Part shown: piece by piece, positions 7,332-14,958 of the stretch | How the letters are laid out: each line of letters starts with the position of its first letter | How positions within the stretch are numbered: the first letter of the stretch is position 1 | Source: an uncultured Erwinia sp. | GTDB taxonomy: Bacteria > Pseudomonadota > Gammaproteobacteria > Enterobacterales > Enterobacteriaceae | Assembly (NCBI GenBank): GCA_946221915.1 | Contig: CAMIKG010000083.1 | Location: forward strand, 1-18,345 | Reading direction: 5' to 3' | DNA: 18,345 bases | The notes under the pieces: model-generated | What the model was told of the DNA's origin: nothing | What the model saw: the letters and a program-made list of their open reading frames with translations, nothing else | Database searches by the model: none | Position numbers and translations under genes: made by a program

Positions 7332-7487
7332 AGAACGGTGATATCCTTCTTTGACCGTCCCCCATTTTATTGGGGAGGGCATGAGAACGGTGATATCCTT
7401 CTTTGACCGTCCCCCATTTTATTGGGGAGGGGATGAGAACAGTGATATCCTTCTTTGACCGTTCCCCATTTTATTGGGGAGGGAGAC
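7332..7487. repeat. Three tandem 52-bp repeats, each with a hairpin
   Basis: Units at 7332-7383, 7384-7435 and 7436-7487 are nearly identical (one difference between units 1 and 2, a few in unit 3). Each starts AGAACGGTGATATCC, passes through TTCTTTGACCGT, and ends in the stem CCCCA-TTTTAT-TGGGG plus AGGG. They lie between the converging isomerase and lacI genes. There are no variable spacers, so this is not a CRISPR array. It looks like a locally amplified intergenic palindromic (REP-like) sequence. A diverged single copy occurs at 17954. Confidence 0.9.
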
Positions 7488-7503
7488 CTTATCCGCCCGT
7501 CCC

Positions 7504-8484
7504 CTACGCCGATGCCCGTTGCGTAAAGCGCCACGCCAGAATCGATTTCTCCGGCACACTTTCCGGCTCGTTAATTTTACGCAGCAGCAAGGTGACCGCC
7601 TGCTGGCCAATTTCCGCCGAAGGTTGCTCAATCGTCGTCAGCTGCGGTGTGGTCATCAGCCCTAACGCCGTGCCGTCAAAGCCAATCACCGCGATATCTT
7701 CCGGTACGCGCAGCCCGGCATCGGCAATCGCGGAGAGCGCACCCGCCGCCAGCGTATCCGAAACGGCAAAGATCGCATCGGGCCGTTCAGCGCTCGCCAG
7801 CAACGCTGCGGTTTCCGCCTTGCCGCTCTGATAATTCAGCTGCGACGCATAGCGTACCTCGCAGTAATCCTTACCCTGCTCCGCCAGCCTATCGCGATAA
7901 CCTTTTTCGCGCAGATTCGCGTACTTATAGCGTAAGTCGTGGTTAATCATCGCAATGCGCTGCCGCCCCTGCTGCAGCAAATGCTGAATAAGAAAGCGCG
8001 ACGCCTCAATATCATTAATCCCGACGGTGGACACCGCAGAGGCATCATCATACTCGGCGCACTGCACCCACGGCGCATCGCCAATCAGATTTTGCAGCTC
8101 CGGCAGTGTCGACAGCGCATCCATGGAGATCACGCCATCCACCATCTTGCCGGACAGCAGTTGCAGACTGGATTGTGAACGCACGATATCGGAACCGGAA
8201 TTACACAGCAGGATGCGGTAGCCGTTCTTCTCCGCCTCCGCTTCAATCCCCTGTACCACATCGGCACAAAACGGATTGGAGATATTGGACACCATCACCA
8301 GCAGCATGCCGCTGCGCGCGGTGCGCAACTGGCGCGCCAGCAGATTAGGCTGGTAGTTACTGGCTTTAATCGCATCGAGTACGCGCTGTCGGTTAGCAGG
8401 TTTTACCGTATCAATATTATTCAAAACCCGCGATACCGTTGCCACCGAGACTCCGGCCTGTCGGGCGATTTTCTGAATCGACAT
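7504..8484 (-). CDS. LacI family transcriptional repressor
   Basis: This is a 326-aa regulator. The N-terminal helix-turn-helix and hinge (MSIQKIARQAGVSVATVSRVLNN, residues 1-23, then KVxxAIxxxxYxPNxLARQLR) are textbook LacI family. They are followed by a periplasmic-binding-like effector domain: GMLLVMVSNISNPF near 59-72, VDGVISM near 115-121 and IAVIGFDGT near 264-272. The ATG at 8484 fits the family start; a GTG or TTG 6-9 bases upstream is possible, since the Shine-Dalgarno region is ambiguous. It lies about 200 bp downstream of the dehydrogenase gene and converges with the exported isomerase gene. It is the obvious candidate to bind the four GTAATCGATTAC sites. No such site precedes lacI itself. 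The effector is presumably the substrate sugar or an intermediate. Confidence 0.95.
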   Translation of the reverse strand: MSIQKIARQAGVSVATVSRVLNNIDTVKPANRQRVLDAIKASNYQPNLLARQLRTARSGMLLVMVSNISNPFCADVVQGIEAEAEKNGYRILLCNSGSDIVRSQSSLQLLSGKMVDGVISMDALSTLPELQNLIGDAPWVQCAEYDDASAVSTVGINDIEASRFLIQHLLQQGRQRIAMINHDLRYKYANLREKGYRDRLAEQGKDYCEVRYASQLNYQSGKAETAALLASAERPDAIFAVSDTLAAGALSAIADAGLRVPEDIAVIGFDGTALGLMTTPQLTTIEQPSAEIGQQAVTLLLRKINEPESVPEKSILAWRFTQRASA

Positions 8485-8618
8485 ACGCAACACTATCTCA
8501 TGCTAATCCCTTGATTGGGACAGGATAACACAGTTAGGCGGGACGATATCCGTGAAGCTGCGCCCGCTCCCGGCAACGAACCGGCACAGGAAACATCGGC
8601 AGACAGGAAAATGTAAAG

Positions 8619-8634
8619 CCGTCATCCCTGACGG
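8619..8634 (-). terminator. Candidate terminator between the dehydrogenase gene and lacI
   Basis: On the minus strand, CCGTCA-GGGA-TGACGG is a perfect 6-bp stem with a 4-base loop, about 48 bp after the dehydrogenase stop, followed by CTTTACATTTTCC. The U-tract is interrupted, so termination may be partial. That would set lacI expression apart from the catabolic operon. Confidence 0.45.
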
Positions 8635-8681
8635 TGCGGCCCCTGTTCCCTGGGCTGTTATGTTGTGCAACAGCAGGCGGT

Positions 8682-9833
8682 TTACTGCGCCACGTTAACC
8701 CAGCGCTGCTGGCGGTGGCTGTCAATAATGGCGTCAATCACATACATAATCTGCGCGCCATCATGGAAGGTGGCAAACGGCGCGGCATCAATGCCAGGCT
8801 GCTTGCCCTGCGCGATATAGCGGTAAAAGTTCAGCAGCATATTTTTAAAGGCATCGGGCCAGCCTTCAATATGCCCGCCCGGGAAATGCGCGCTGTGCCG
8901 CACATCTGCGTTCAGCTGCGTCGGGTCGTCACTCAGCAGCTGGTTAGGCTGGTTACGCGCGCCAACCCACAGGTTTTGCGGCACTTCCTGATCCCAGCCC
9001 AGCGACTTCTCGCTGCCGTTAATTTCAAACAGCAGACGGTTTTTACGTCCGGCGCTAACCTGCGATACGCTGAACGAGCCGCGGCTGCCGTCATCAAACT
9101 TCAGCAGCACCGAAGCGTAATCCTCCGTCACCACCGGCTTGTCGTCATACTCCTGCTGTGCGCTGTCAGCGGTAAAGGTCGCCGCGCCATTTTTCGCCGC
9201 CTTACGCACCGGATGAACAATGGCGAAATCCGCCATCACTTCAACAATCTTGCGTCCGGTGACAAACTGCAGCGTGTCGCACCAGTGCGACCCGATATCC
9301 GCCACCGCGCGCGATTCGCCGCCCACTTCCGGCTCCACGCGCCAGTTATAGTCGGTTTCCTGCAGCATCCAGTCCTGGAAGTAACCGCCATGTACCGCAA
9401 ACAGGCGACCGATTTGCTGGTTGCGTACCATGCTGGCTGCCTGCTGCACCATGGCGAACTGGCGATAGACGAAGCTGACGCCGTGCACCACGCCATACTG
9501 CTCCGCCAGCGCCACCAGATGACGCGCTTCTTCGCTGGTCATGCACAGTGGTTTTTCGGAAAAAACATGTTTTCCGGCGCGGATAATCTTCTCATTAATC
9601 GCCGCATGCAGCGCATTCGGCGTGCAGTTATGCACCACCTGTAAGCCCGGATGCGCCAGCAGTTCATCGATACTGCCGTACGCATGGGGAATATTCAGCT
9701 GCTGCGCTTTCAGCTCTGCGTCCGCCTGCGAGCTGTCCGCCAGCGCCACCACATTGACGAATCCCAGCCGGCGCAGCGCTTCAATATGCGCCGGTCCAAT
9801 AAATCCCGAACCAATAATGCCAACATTAATCAC
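8682..9833 (-). CDS. Gfo/Idh/MocA family NAD(P)-dependent sugar dehydrogenase
   Basis: This is a 383-aa cytosolic oxidoreductase. The N-terminal Rossmann domain starts MINVGIIGSGFIG with GxGxxG at 8-13. Conserved CTPNALH (70-76) and EKPL (93-96, with the catalytic lysine 94) follow. The C-terminal alpha/beta domain carries DIGSHWCDTL (179-188), whose His183 is the expected catalytic partner. The GTG start at 9833 is supported by GGGGAG 7 bases upstream, and the stop of the preceding isomerase lies in between. It is the third gene of the MFS-isomerase-dehydrogenase operon. Relatives include inositol and glucoside 3-dehydrogenases (YcjS, levoglucosan dehydrogenase, DgpA). Oxidation of a sugar hydroxyl, perhaps at C3, is inferred from context. 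Confidence 0.93.
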   Translation of the reverse strand: MINVGIIGSGFIGPAHIEALRRLGFVNVVALADSSQADAELKAQQLNIPHAYGSIDELLAHPGLQVVHNCTPNALHAAINEKIIRAGKHVFSEKPLCMTSEEARHLVALAEQYGVVHGVSFVYRQFAMVQQAASMVRNQQIGRLFAVHGGYFQDWMLQETDYNWRVEPEVGGESRAVADIGSHWCDTLQFVTGRKIVEVMADFAIVHPVRKAAKNGAATFTADSAQQEYDDKPVVTEDYASVLLKFDDGSRGSFSVSQVSAGRKNRLLFEINGSEKSLGWDQEVPQNLWVGARNQPNQLLSDDPTQLNADVRHSAHFPGGHIEGWPDAFKNMLLNFYRYIAQGKQPGIDAAPFATFHDGAQIMYVIDAIIDSHRQQRWVNVAQ

Positions 9834-9837
9834 AAAC

Positions 9838-10902
9838 TTACTCCCCTGAAGGCAGACCGAGCATCGCCCGCATCTGCGCGCTGTCGTCTGACGTTACCGC
9901 AAAGTCATCAAAGGCGCGTGCGGCCACCGGGATAATCTGCTGGCGGATAAATTCCGCGCCTTCACGCGCGCCGCATTCGCCATCTTTCAGGCAGCACTCC
10001 CACTCCAGCACCGCCCAGCCCGCATAGTCGTACTGCGCCAGCTTGCTGAAAATCGCTTTAAAATCGATCTGCCCGTCGCCCGGCGAGCGGAAGCGCCCGG
10101 GACGCTGCAGCCACGGCTGATAGCCACCGTAAACGCCGCTGCTGGCCGACGGAGTAAACTCCGCGTCTTTGACATGGAAGGCTTTGATACGCGCGTGATA
10201 ACGGTCGATAAAGCCGAGGTAATCCATCTGCTGCAGCAGCATATGGCTCGGATCGTAGAGGATATTGCAGCGCGGATGTTGCTGTACCTGCTCCAGAAAG
10301 CGTTCAAAACTGGCGCCGTCATGCAGGTCTTCTCCCGGATGCAGTTCATAGCAGAGATCAACGCCCTGCTCATCGAAGCGGTTGAGAATCGGCAGCCATA
10401 AGCGTGCCAGTTCACCAAAGGCTTCCTGCAGCAGAGTCTCTTTGCGCGGCGGCCATGGATAGAAATAGGGCCACGCCAGCGCGCCGGAGAACGTGGCGTG
10501 TGCCGTTAACCCCAGCCGCGCCGAGGCCTGCGCCGCCAGCAGCAGCGACGCTACCGCCCACTGCTGACGCGCCTGCACATTGTCACGGTACTGCGGCGGT
10601 GCGAAATCATTAAACGCCGCATCGTAGGCGGGATGCACCGCCACCAGCTGCCCCTCCAGATGAGTGGACAGCTCGCTAATCACCAGGCCATGCTGCGCCA
10701 GCACGCCGCTGACTTCATCACAGTAGGTCTGGCTGTGCGCAGCGCGCGCAAGGTCAAAGATATGCGGATGATTACAGGGGATTTGCACCGCCTGAAAACC
10801 CAGTCCCGCCGCCCAGCGCGCCAGACCCTCCAGAGTATTAAACGGCGCCTGGTCGCTGATAAACTGCGACAGGAAAATACCCGGCCCTTTTAACGTTTTC
10901 AT
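9838..10902 (-). CDS. Cytosolic sugar isomerase/epimerase-like TIM-barrel protein
   Basis: This is a 354-aa protein of the xylose isomerase-like TIM barrel superfamily (IolE / tagatose 3-epimerase type) with no signal peptide. Barrel-edge motifs appear in order: CYELHPGED (about 205-213), ILYDPSHM (about 235-242), IKAFHVKDAEF (about 260-270) and AVLEWE (near 313-318). These supply the Glu, Asp, His and Glu expected to bind a divalent metal. The ATG at 10902 is fixed by an excellent AGGAGG 5 bases upstream; the longer in-frame start at 10917 is unnecessary. It lies just after the permease gene and before the dehydrogenase gene, so it probably handles the oxidised or imported sugar by isomerisation, epimerisation or beta-elimination. 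The exact reaction cannot be read from the sequence. Confidence 0.92.
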   Translation of the reverse strand: MKTLKGPGIFLSQFISDQAPFNTLEGLARWAAGLGFQAVQIPCNHPHIFDLARAAHSQTYCDEVSGVLAQHGLVISELSTHLEGQLVAVHPAYDAAFNDFAPPQYRDNVQARQQWAVASLLLAAQASARLGLTAHATFSGALAWPYFYPWPPRKETLLQEAFGELARLWLPILNRFDEQGVDLCYELHPGEDLHDGASFERFLEQVQQHPRCNILYDPSHMLLQQMDYLGFIDRYHARIKAFHVKDAEFTPSASSGVYGGYQPWLQRPGRFRSPGDGQIDFKAIFSKLAQYDYAGWAVLEWECCLKDGECGAREGAEFIRQQIIPVAARAFDDFAVTSDDSAQMRAMLGLPSGE

Positions 10903-10917
10903 TACTTCCTCCTGCAC

Positions 10918-12177
10918 TTAGCGCGGGTTCGCGTCCTGCTCTTTGTAGTGGAACGAGAACAGGAAAATCACCGATATCACTGCCGCCGCGATGGCCGGTA
11001 TCCACCAGAAGGTGGCCCAGTTTTCCACCGCTGGCGTCGCGCCTGGCGCAAACAGTTTGTTGTACAGCGCGCCAGAGATCTGCGAACCCAGGAACATACC
11101 GATGCCGTAGGTGAACATCAGGATCAGGCTCTGCGCCTGGCCCTTGATTTTTTCGCCCGCCACGCGGTCGGTATAGATAAAACCAATCACAAAGAAGAAG
11201 TCGTAACAGATGCCGTGAATAATGATCCCGGCATACAGCAGCCAGCGGTACTCCTCGTTAATCCCGCTGGCGAACAGCGCGTAACGCACAAACCACGCAG
11301 CCATCCCCGCCAGCAGCATGTATTTGATGCCAAGCCGTCTGAACAGCAGCGGGATCACCAGCATAAACAGGATTTCGGACATCTGGCCGAAGGACATCAC
11401 AGTACTGATATTTTGCACACCGACATCCGCGAGGAAGGACGCGGTGTAGGCGTAGTAGGTGCCGAGCGGAATTGAAATCAGCATCGCGCAGACGACGAAA
11501 ATCAGGAAGTGGCGCTGCTTTAACAGGCTGAAGGCGTCGGCGCAGAGCAGGTCACGCAGCGCCAGCGGCTGACCTTTCGCGGGCGCGGGGGTGTGCGGCA
11601 ACGTCAGGCTGTAAAGCGCCAGCAGCGCGGAACAACCAGCCGCAACATAGAAGATGGATACGCTGGCGGAAAGGCCCAGCATGCCGATGCAGATACCGGC
11701 GACAATCCAGCCGATAGTGCCGAACACGCGCACCACCGGGAAGCTGCGCTCGCTGTTTGCCAGGCTGTGGAAGGCGATATTGTTGGTCAGCGCCAGCGTC
11801 GGCATAAAGCACAGGGTATAGGCGAACAGCAGTGCAATCAGCAATGCGCCGTTTTCCGCCATCAGCGCCTGCGGCACAAAGCACATGATCGCCGCACCTG
11901 CCAGATGCAGCACCGCAACCACCTTTTGCGAGGCAAAGAAACGGTCCACCAGCATGCCCAGCACAAACGGCGACAGAATGGTGGCGATCGGCCCGGCGGA
12001 GAAGGCATCACCGATCAGGAATGAGAGGTTGTGCTGGGTCATTACCAGCCCCAGCGTCACCGACCAGGAACCCCAGATAAAGAATTCTAAAAACATCATC
12101 AGCGCCAGTCTTGGCACCACCAGTGCACCCTGTCGTGCGTGCGTTGTATTGCTACTATCAACTGAAGAAACCATCAT
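10918..12177 (-). CDS. MFS permease of the nucleoside:H+ symporter (NupG-like) family
   Basis: This is an integral inner-membrane transporter of 419 aa with about 12 hydrophobic segments. It starts with MMFLEFFIWGSWSVTLG (about residues 27-43), the characteristic first helix of the NHS family that includes NupG and XapB, and has GTIGWIVAG near 153-161 after a cytoplasmic RVFG motif. The C-terminus ends in a charged tail. It is the first gene of the minus-strand operon, with the isomerase stop-to-start gap only 15 bp. Annotation tools may call it a nucleoside transporter. With a Gfo/Idh/MocA dehydrogenase and two sugar isomerases as partners, uptake of a sugar or glycoside is more likely. The start is either ATG of an ATGATG pair (12177 or 12174). 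Confidence 0.92.
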   Translation of the reverse strand: MMVSSVDSSNTTHARQGALVVPRLALMMFLEFFIWGSWSVTLGLVMTQHNLSFLIGDAFSAGPIATILSPFVLGMLVDRFFASQKVVAVLHLAGAAIMCFVPQALMAENGALLIALLFAYTLCFMPTLALTNNIAFHSLANSERSFPVVRVFGTIGWIVAGICIGMLGLSASVSIFYVAAGCSALLALYSLTLPHTPAPAKGQPLALRDLLCADAFSLLKQRHFLIFVVCAMLISIPLGTYYAYTASFLADVGVQNISTVMSFGQMSEILFMLVIPLLFRRLGIKYMLLAGMAAWFVRYALFASGINEEYRWLLYAGIIIHGICYDFFFVIGFIYTDRVAGEKIKGQAQSLILMFTYGIGMFLGSQISGALYNKLFAPGATPAVENWATFWWIPAIAAAVISVIFLFSFHYKEQDANPR

Positions 12178-12191
12178 GGCCCCCGCAAAAA

Positions 12192-12203
12192 GTAATCGAT
12201 TAC
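12192..12203 (-). promoter_or_regulatory. LacI-type operator, gene-proximal site of the MFS operon
   Basis: This is a perfect GTAATCGATTAC ending 15 bp from the permease start codon. It is identical to the sites before the exported isomerase gene. Confidence 0.85.
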
Positions 12204-12222
12204 AATCTTATCAAAATGAAAT

Positions 12223-12234
12223 GTAATCGATTAC
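12223..12234 (-). promoter_or_regulatory. LacI-type operator, distal site of the MFS operon
   Basis: This is a perfect GTAATCGATTAC, 31 bp from the proximal site, the same spacing as at 6319/6350. A possible promoter lies against it on the minus strand: TTGTTA about 16 bp before TAAAGT, whose last bases enter the operator. Both boxes match the consensus only 4 of 6, so the promoter call is weak while the operator call is strong. Confidence 0.85.
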
Positions 12235-12279
12235 TTTATGCATGACATGTCGTTTAACAAGGAAATGGGACGATAGTCA

Positions 12280-12310
12280 CAAAAGAAAACCCCGGCCAGA
12301 ATGGCCGGGG
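12280..12310 (-). terminator. Rho-independent terminator of the siderophore receptor gene
   Basis: On the minus strand a 9-bp GC-rich stem (CCCCGGCCA / TGGCCGGGG, loop of 3) is followed at once by TTTTCTTTTG. It starts about 10 bp after the receptor stop codon. It is a textbook intrinsic terminator that insulates the downstream sugar operon. Confidence 0.95.
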
Positions 12311-12319
12311 CAACGAGGC

Positions 12320-14527
12320 TTAGAAGTTGTAATTCAGTCTTACCGAGAAGTTACGCGGCGCGCCATAGATGGTGTAGTTGGTCAGCGCGCTGTAATAAGT
12401 CTTATCAAACAGGTTGTTGACGTTCCCCTGTACCGACAGCTGTCTGGTGACCTGATAACGGGCAAACAGATCGACCAGCGTATACGGATTCTGATAAATG
12501 CGCGTGGTGCCTGACGGGCTGCTGGCATCTTCGAAGGTGGCGTTCTGCCATTTTACGCCGCCGCCCAGCGTCAGATCCGGCAGCACCGGCAACTGATAAC
12601 GGGTAAACAGCTTCAGCGAGGTCTGCGGCAGGTTGGCATTAACACGGGTGTTATCGGCATCGCGCGCCACATAACGCGTCGCGCCAAAGGTCATCTGCAG
12701 GTTGTCGGTGACCGCGCCATTGAGTTCAAACTCCACGCCTTTACTCACCACGCCCTGCGCCGCGTAATAGGCCTGCTCACTGGTGCCGGTGACATAGTTA
12801 CTGCCATCCGCCTGCGCCACGTTATCCTGTTCGATGCGGAACACCGCCAGCGAGGCGGTCAGACGACCATTCAGCCAGTCAGATTTCAGGCCCGTCTCGT
12901 AGCTTTTCCCTTCCACCGGATTGAGGTACTTGCCGTTAACATCACGCGAAGACTGCGGTTTGAAGATGGAGGTGTAGCTGGCATAGGCAGACAGCGAATC
13001 GGTGATGTCATACACCAGACCGCCGTATGGCGTGATGTTGTTTTTGCTGTAGTCCGCCGTGCTGCCAATGGTGCTCCACTGGGTATAGCGCGCGCCGACA
13101 ATCAGCGACAGCGGATCGGCCAGCGAGAAGCGCGCCGCTGAATAGACCGCTTTCTGGCGTACAGTATCATCCGAGTAATCCGCCCAGTCATCGAGCCAGT
13201 CAGGCTCAGCAATACTGCCATTCCAGTTATTGTAGTTATCGACGGTCAGAGAATTGACCGACTCACCCGTGCTGGCGTTATAACTCTTCGAATCATAGTT
13301 GTTACGCTGGCGGCTGTAGCTGGCGCCGATCATCAGCTCATGCTGACGGCCAAGCAGATCAAAGGGTCCGCTGGCAAAGGCGTCCACCGCCTCCTGAGTG
13401 CGCTCGCCTTTGTACCACATCCCGTATCCAGTCACGCCTGCGCCAGTATCACTGTCCGGCCAGCCGTACTGATAATAGGTTTTGCTGTCAAAAGTGGTAT
13501 CCGCATGGGTGCCGTTGAGACGGAACTGCCAGCCGTTATCAAAATTATGCGTCAGGCTGGCGTACACCTTGCGCGAGGTGAAATCGTAGTAGGTCCAGTC
13601 CGCCGAAGAGTTGAAGCTGCGATCATAGTGGGTACGGCTGCCATCGCTGTACCAGGTTGGCATGCCGCCCAGGCTTGGATTAGTAGTGTGGCCGTGCTGA
13701 TAACTGTAACCCACGGAAGCGGTGGTGTTGTCGGTCAGATCCGCGTCCACCACGCCATAGAGGAATTTTTTGCTGTTATGGTAGCGATCCATCCAGCTGT
13801 CTTTATCCTGGTAACCCGCCACCACGCGGCCGCGCACATTGCCGGATTCGGTCAGGGGTGCGGAGAGATCGGCGACATAGCGCTGATTGTTCCAGCTGCC
13901 GTAACTGGCGGAAAGGTTGCCAGCAAACTCTTTGCTGGTCGCCTGCTTGCGCACCATATTGATGGAGGCGGACGGATTGCCAGCGCCGGTCATCAGGCCA
14001 GTCGCACCACGCACCACCTCAATGCGGTCATAGATCGCCGTGTCATCGGCAGCATCGGAGAAGTTCCAGGCTTCCTCAATGGTGCTGGGGATGCCGTCAA
14101 AGGTGTAGGTATCGATGTAGAAACCACGCGAGTAGTAACCTATCCGGTCACTCATTGAGACCTGGCTGGAGATGCCGGTGGTATTTTCCAGCACATCGCC
14201 AATGGATTGCAGGTTCTGATCTTTCATGCGCTGTTCAGTAACCACACTCACTGACTGCGGAATATCACGTGGCGTCAGGTTCAGTTTGGTGCCGGCACGG
14301 GTGGTTTTCACCGCGTAATCCTGCTGATCTTGTGCCTGCTGATCATCACTGCTGGCGGCGCTGACCACCATATTTTGCTCAGTGGTGCTGTCTGCAGCCT
14401 GTGCCTGTAGCGGATGCAGAATCATACCGATACAGAATGCCAGCGCAGAAACAGTAAAGCCGGTTTGACCTGCAGACGCAGCAATGCCTGCCCTTATGTC
14501 ACTGCCATAAGACATACGTAATGTCAT
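12320..14527 (-). CDS. fhuE: TonB-dependent ferric hydroxamate siderophore receptor, FhuE-like
   Basis: This is an outer-membrane receptor of about 735 aa. It has an N-terminal signal peptide ending LQAQA (cleavage near residue 44), a TonB box NMVVSA (52-57), a plug domain with RDIPQSVSVVTEQRMKDQ and RIEVVRGATGLMTGAGNPSASINMVRK, a 22-strand barrel, and the C-terminal NNLFDKTYY ... LNYNF with terminal Phe. Long stretches match E. coli FhuE (receptor for ferric coprogen and rhodotorulic acid), for example SYTSIFKPQ, RIEQDNVAQ and VSKGVEFELNGA. The ATG at 14527 is chosen because GAGAAA lies just upstream; an ATG at 14539 has no ribosome binding site. It is transcribed alone from a Fur-box promoter and ends in a strong terminator. 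The exact siderophore is inferred. Confidence 0.93.
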   Translation of the reverse strand: MTLRMSYGSDIRAGIAASAGQTGFTVSALAFCIGMILHPLQAQAADSTTEQNMVVSAASSDDQQAQDQQDYAVKTTRAGTKLNLTPRDIPQSVSVVTEQRMKDQNLQSIGDVLENTTGISSQVSMSDRIGYYSRGFYIDTYTFDGIPSTIEEAWNFSDAADDTAIYDRIEVVRGATGLMTGAGNPSASINMVRKQATSKEFAGNLSASYGSWNNQRYVADLSAPLTESGNVRGRVVAGYQDKDSWMDRYHNSKKFLYGVVDADLTDNTTASVGYSYQHGHTTNPSLGGMPTWYSDGSRTHYDRSFNSSADWTYYDFTSRKVYASLTHNFDNGWQFRLNGTHADTTFDSKTYYQYGWPDSDTGAGVTGYGMWYKGERTQEAVDAFASGPFDLLGRQHELMIGASYSRQRNNYDSKSYNASTGESVNSLTVDNYNNWNGSIAEPDWLDDWADYSDDTVRQKAVYSAARFSLADPLSLIVGARYTQWSTIGSTADYSKNNITPYGGLVYDITDSLSAYASYTSIFKPQSSRDVNGKYLNPVEGKSYETGLKSDWLNGRLTASLAVFRIEQDNVAQADGSNYVTGTSEQAYYAAQGVVSKGVEFELNGAVTDNLQMTFGATRYVARDADNTRVNANLPQTSLKLFTRYQLPVLPDLTLGGGVKWQNATFEDASSPSGTTRIYQNPYTLVDLFARYQVTRQLSVQGNVNNLFDKTYYSALTNYTIYGAPRNFSVRLNYNF

Positions 14528-14639
14528 GATATTTCTCATATTTAATTATTATTGGTGAAGCCGTGGGGGTTGGCTCCAGATGGCTTAGATTTACGGCTAA
14601 TAATAAGTATCTTGATTATTAGTTAACGATAAAACTAAT

Positions 14640-14658
14640 GATAATGATATTCATTTGA
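14640..14658 (-). promoter_or_regulatory. Fur box of the receptor gene
   Basis: GATAATGATATTCATTTGA closely follows the 19-bp Fur consensus GATAATGATAATCATTATC, especially in the left arm and centre. It covers the -10 box of the receptor promoter, so iron-bound Fur would block initiation. Confidence 0.9.
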
Positions 14659-14672
14659 GAAGAAGGTGTAAA
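14644..14672 (-). promoter_or_regulatory. Sigma70 promoter of the siderophore receptor gene
   Basis: On the minus strand, -35 TTTACA (14672-14667) and -10 TATCAT (14649-14644) are 17 bp apart, each one mismatch from consensus. Transcription would start near 14637 with a leader of roughly 110 nt. It overlaps the Fur box. Confidence 0.8.
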
Positions 14673-14882
14673 ACCCTGCAGGTCATTGTTTCGGCACTCT
14701 TTTCGCTATCTTTTACTCTTCTTAACGCAATCCTGCCGGGGTCAATCTTATAGCTCCGGCGGTCGCCACTATCATGCATAAACGGTATTGTTAAAGCCAA
14801 AAGATACAGTTTATTAATAATAAAAAAGCATAATTTTATAAATAAATGTACCTGTACATCGGCTGCTGTTTACCGCATCCTT

Positions 14883-14913
14883 TTGCCAAACCTGCTACCA
14901 GGTTAAATTATAA
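14883..14913 (+). promoter_or_regulatory. Candidate tctC promoter with an operator-like dyad in its spacer
   Basis: TTGCCA (14883-14888) and an AT-rich -10 region (TTATAA at 14908-14913) flank the dyad AACCTG-CTAC-CAGGTT (14889-14904). The spacing is 17-19 bp depending on which AT hexamer is used. A symmetrical element filling the spacer is a usual place for a repressor, or for a MerR-type activator if the spacer is 19 bp. The regulator is not in the window. A second dyad, TGTAC-CT-GTACA, lies at 14847-14858. Confidence 0.45.
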
Positions 14914-14958
14914 AAACATTATAAAACATAAAGTTAAAGCATGACGGAAGAGGACAAG

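Noticed and set aside
7332..7487. CRISPR-like array
   Set aside because: The repeats are contiguous 52-bp units with no unique spacers and no cas genes nearby.
7403..7831. 142-aa open frame on the plus strand starting in the 52-bp repeats
   Set aside because: It runs through noncoding repeat sequence into the antisense of lacI; composition and position argue against a gene.
8634..9644. 336-aa open frame on the plus strand
   Set aside because: It lies fully antisense to the dehydrogenase gene, has a biased His/Arg/Leu-rich composition typical of the complementary frame of GC-rich coding DNA, and has no family motifs.
10918..12177. Nucleoside transporter function for the MFS gene
   Set aside because: The family resemblance is real, but no nucleoside hydrolase, phosphorylase or kinase is linked, and all operon partners are sugar enzymes, so the specific name nupG or xapB was not given.
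13340..14158. 272-aa open frame on the plus strand
   Set aside because: It is antisense to the siderophore receptor, whose own frame is unmistakable; it is a reading-frame shadow with no ribosome binding site.
12320..14527. Ferric citrate receptor FecA
   Set aside because: Tempting because of the neighbouring tricarboxylate transporter, but there is no N-terminal signalling domain before the TonB box and the sequence follows FhuE.
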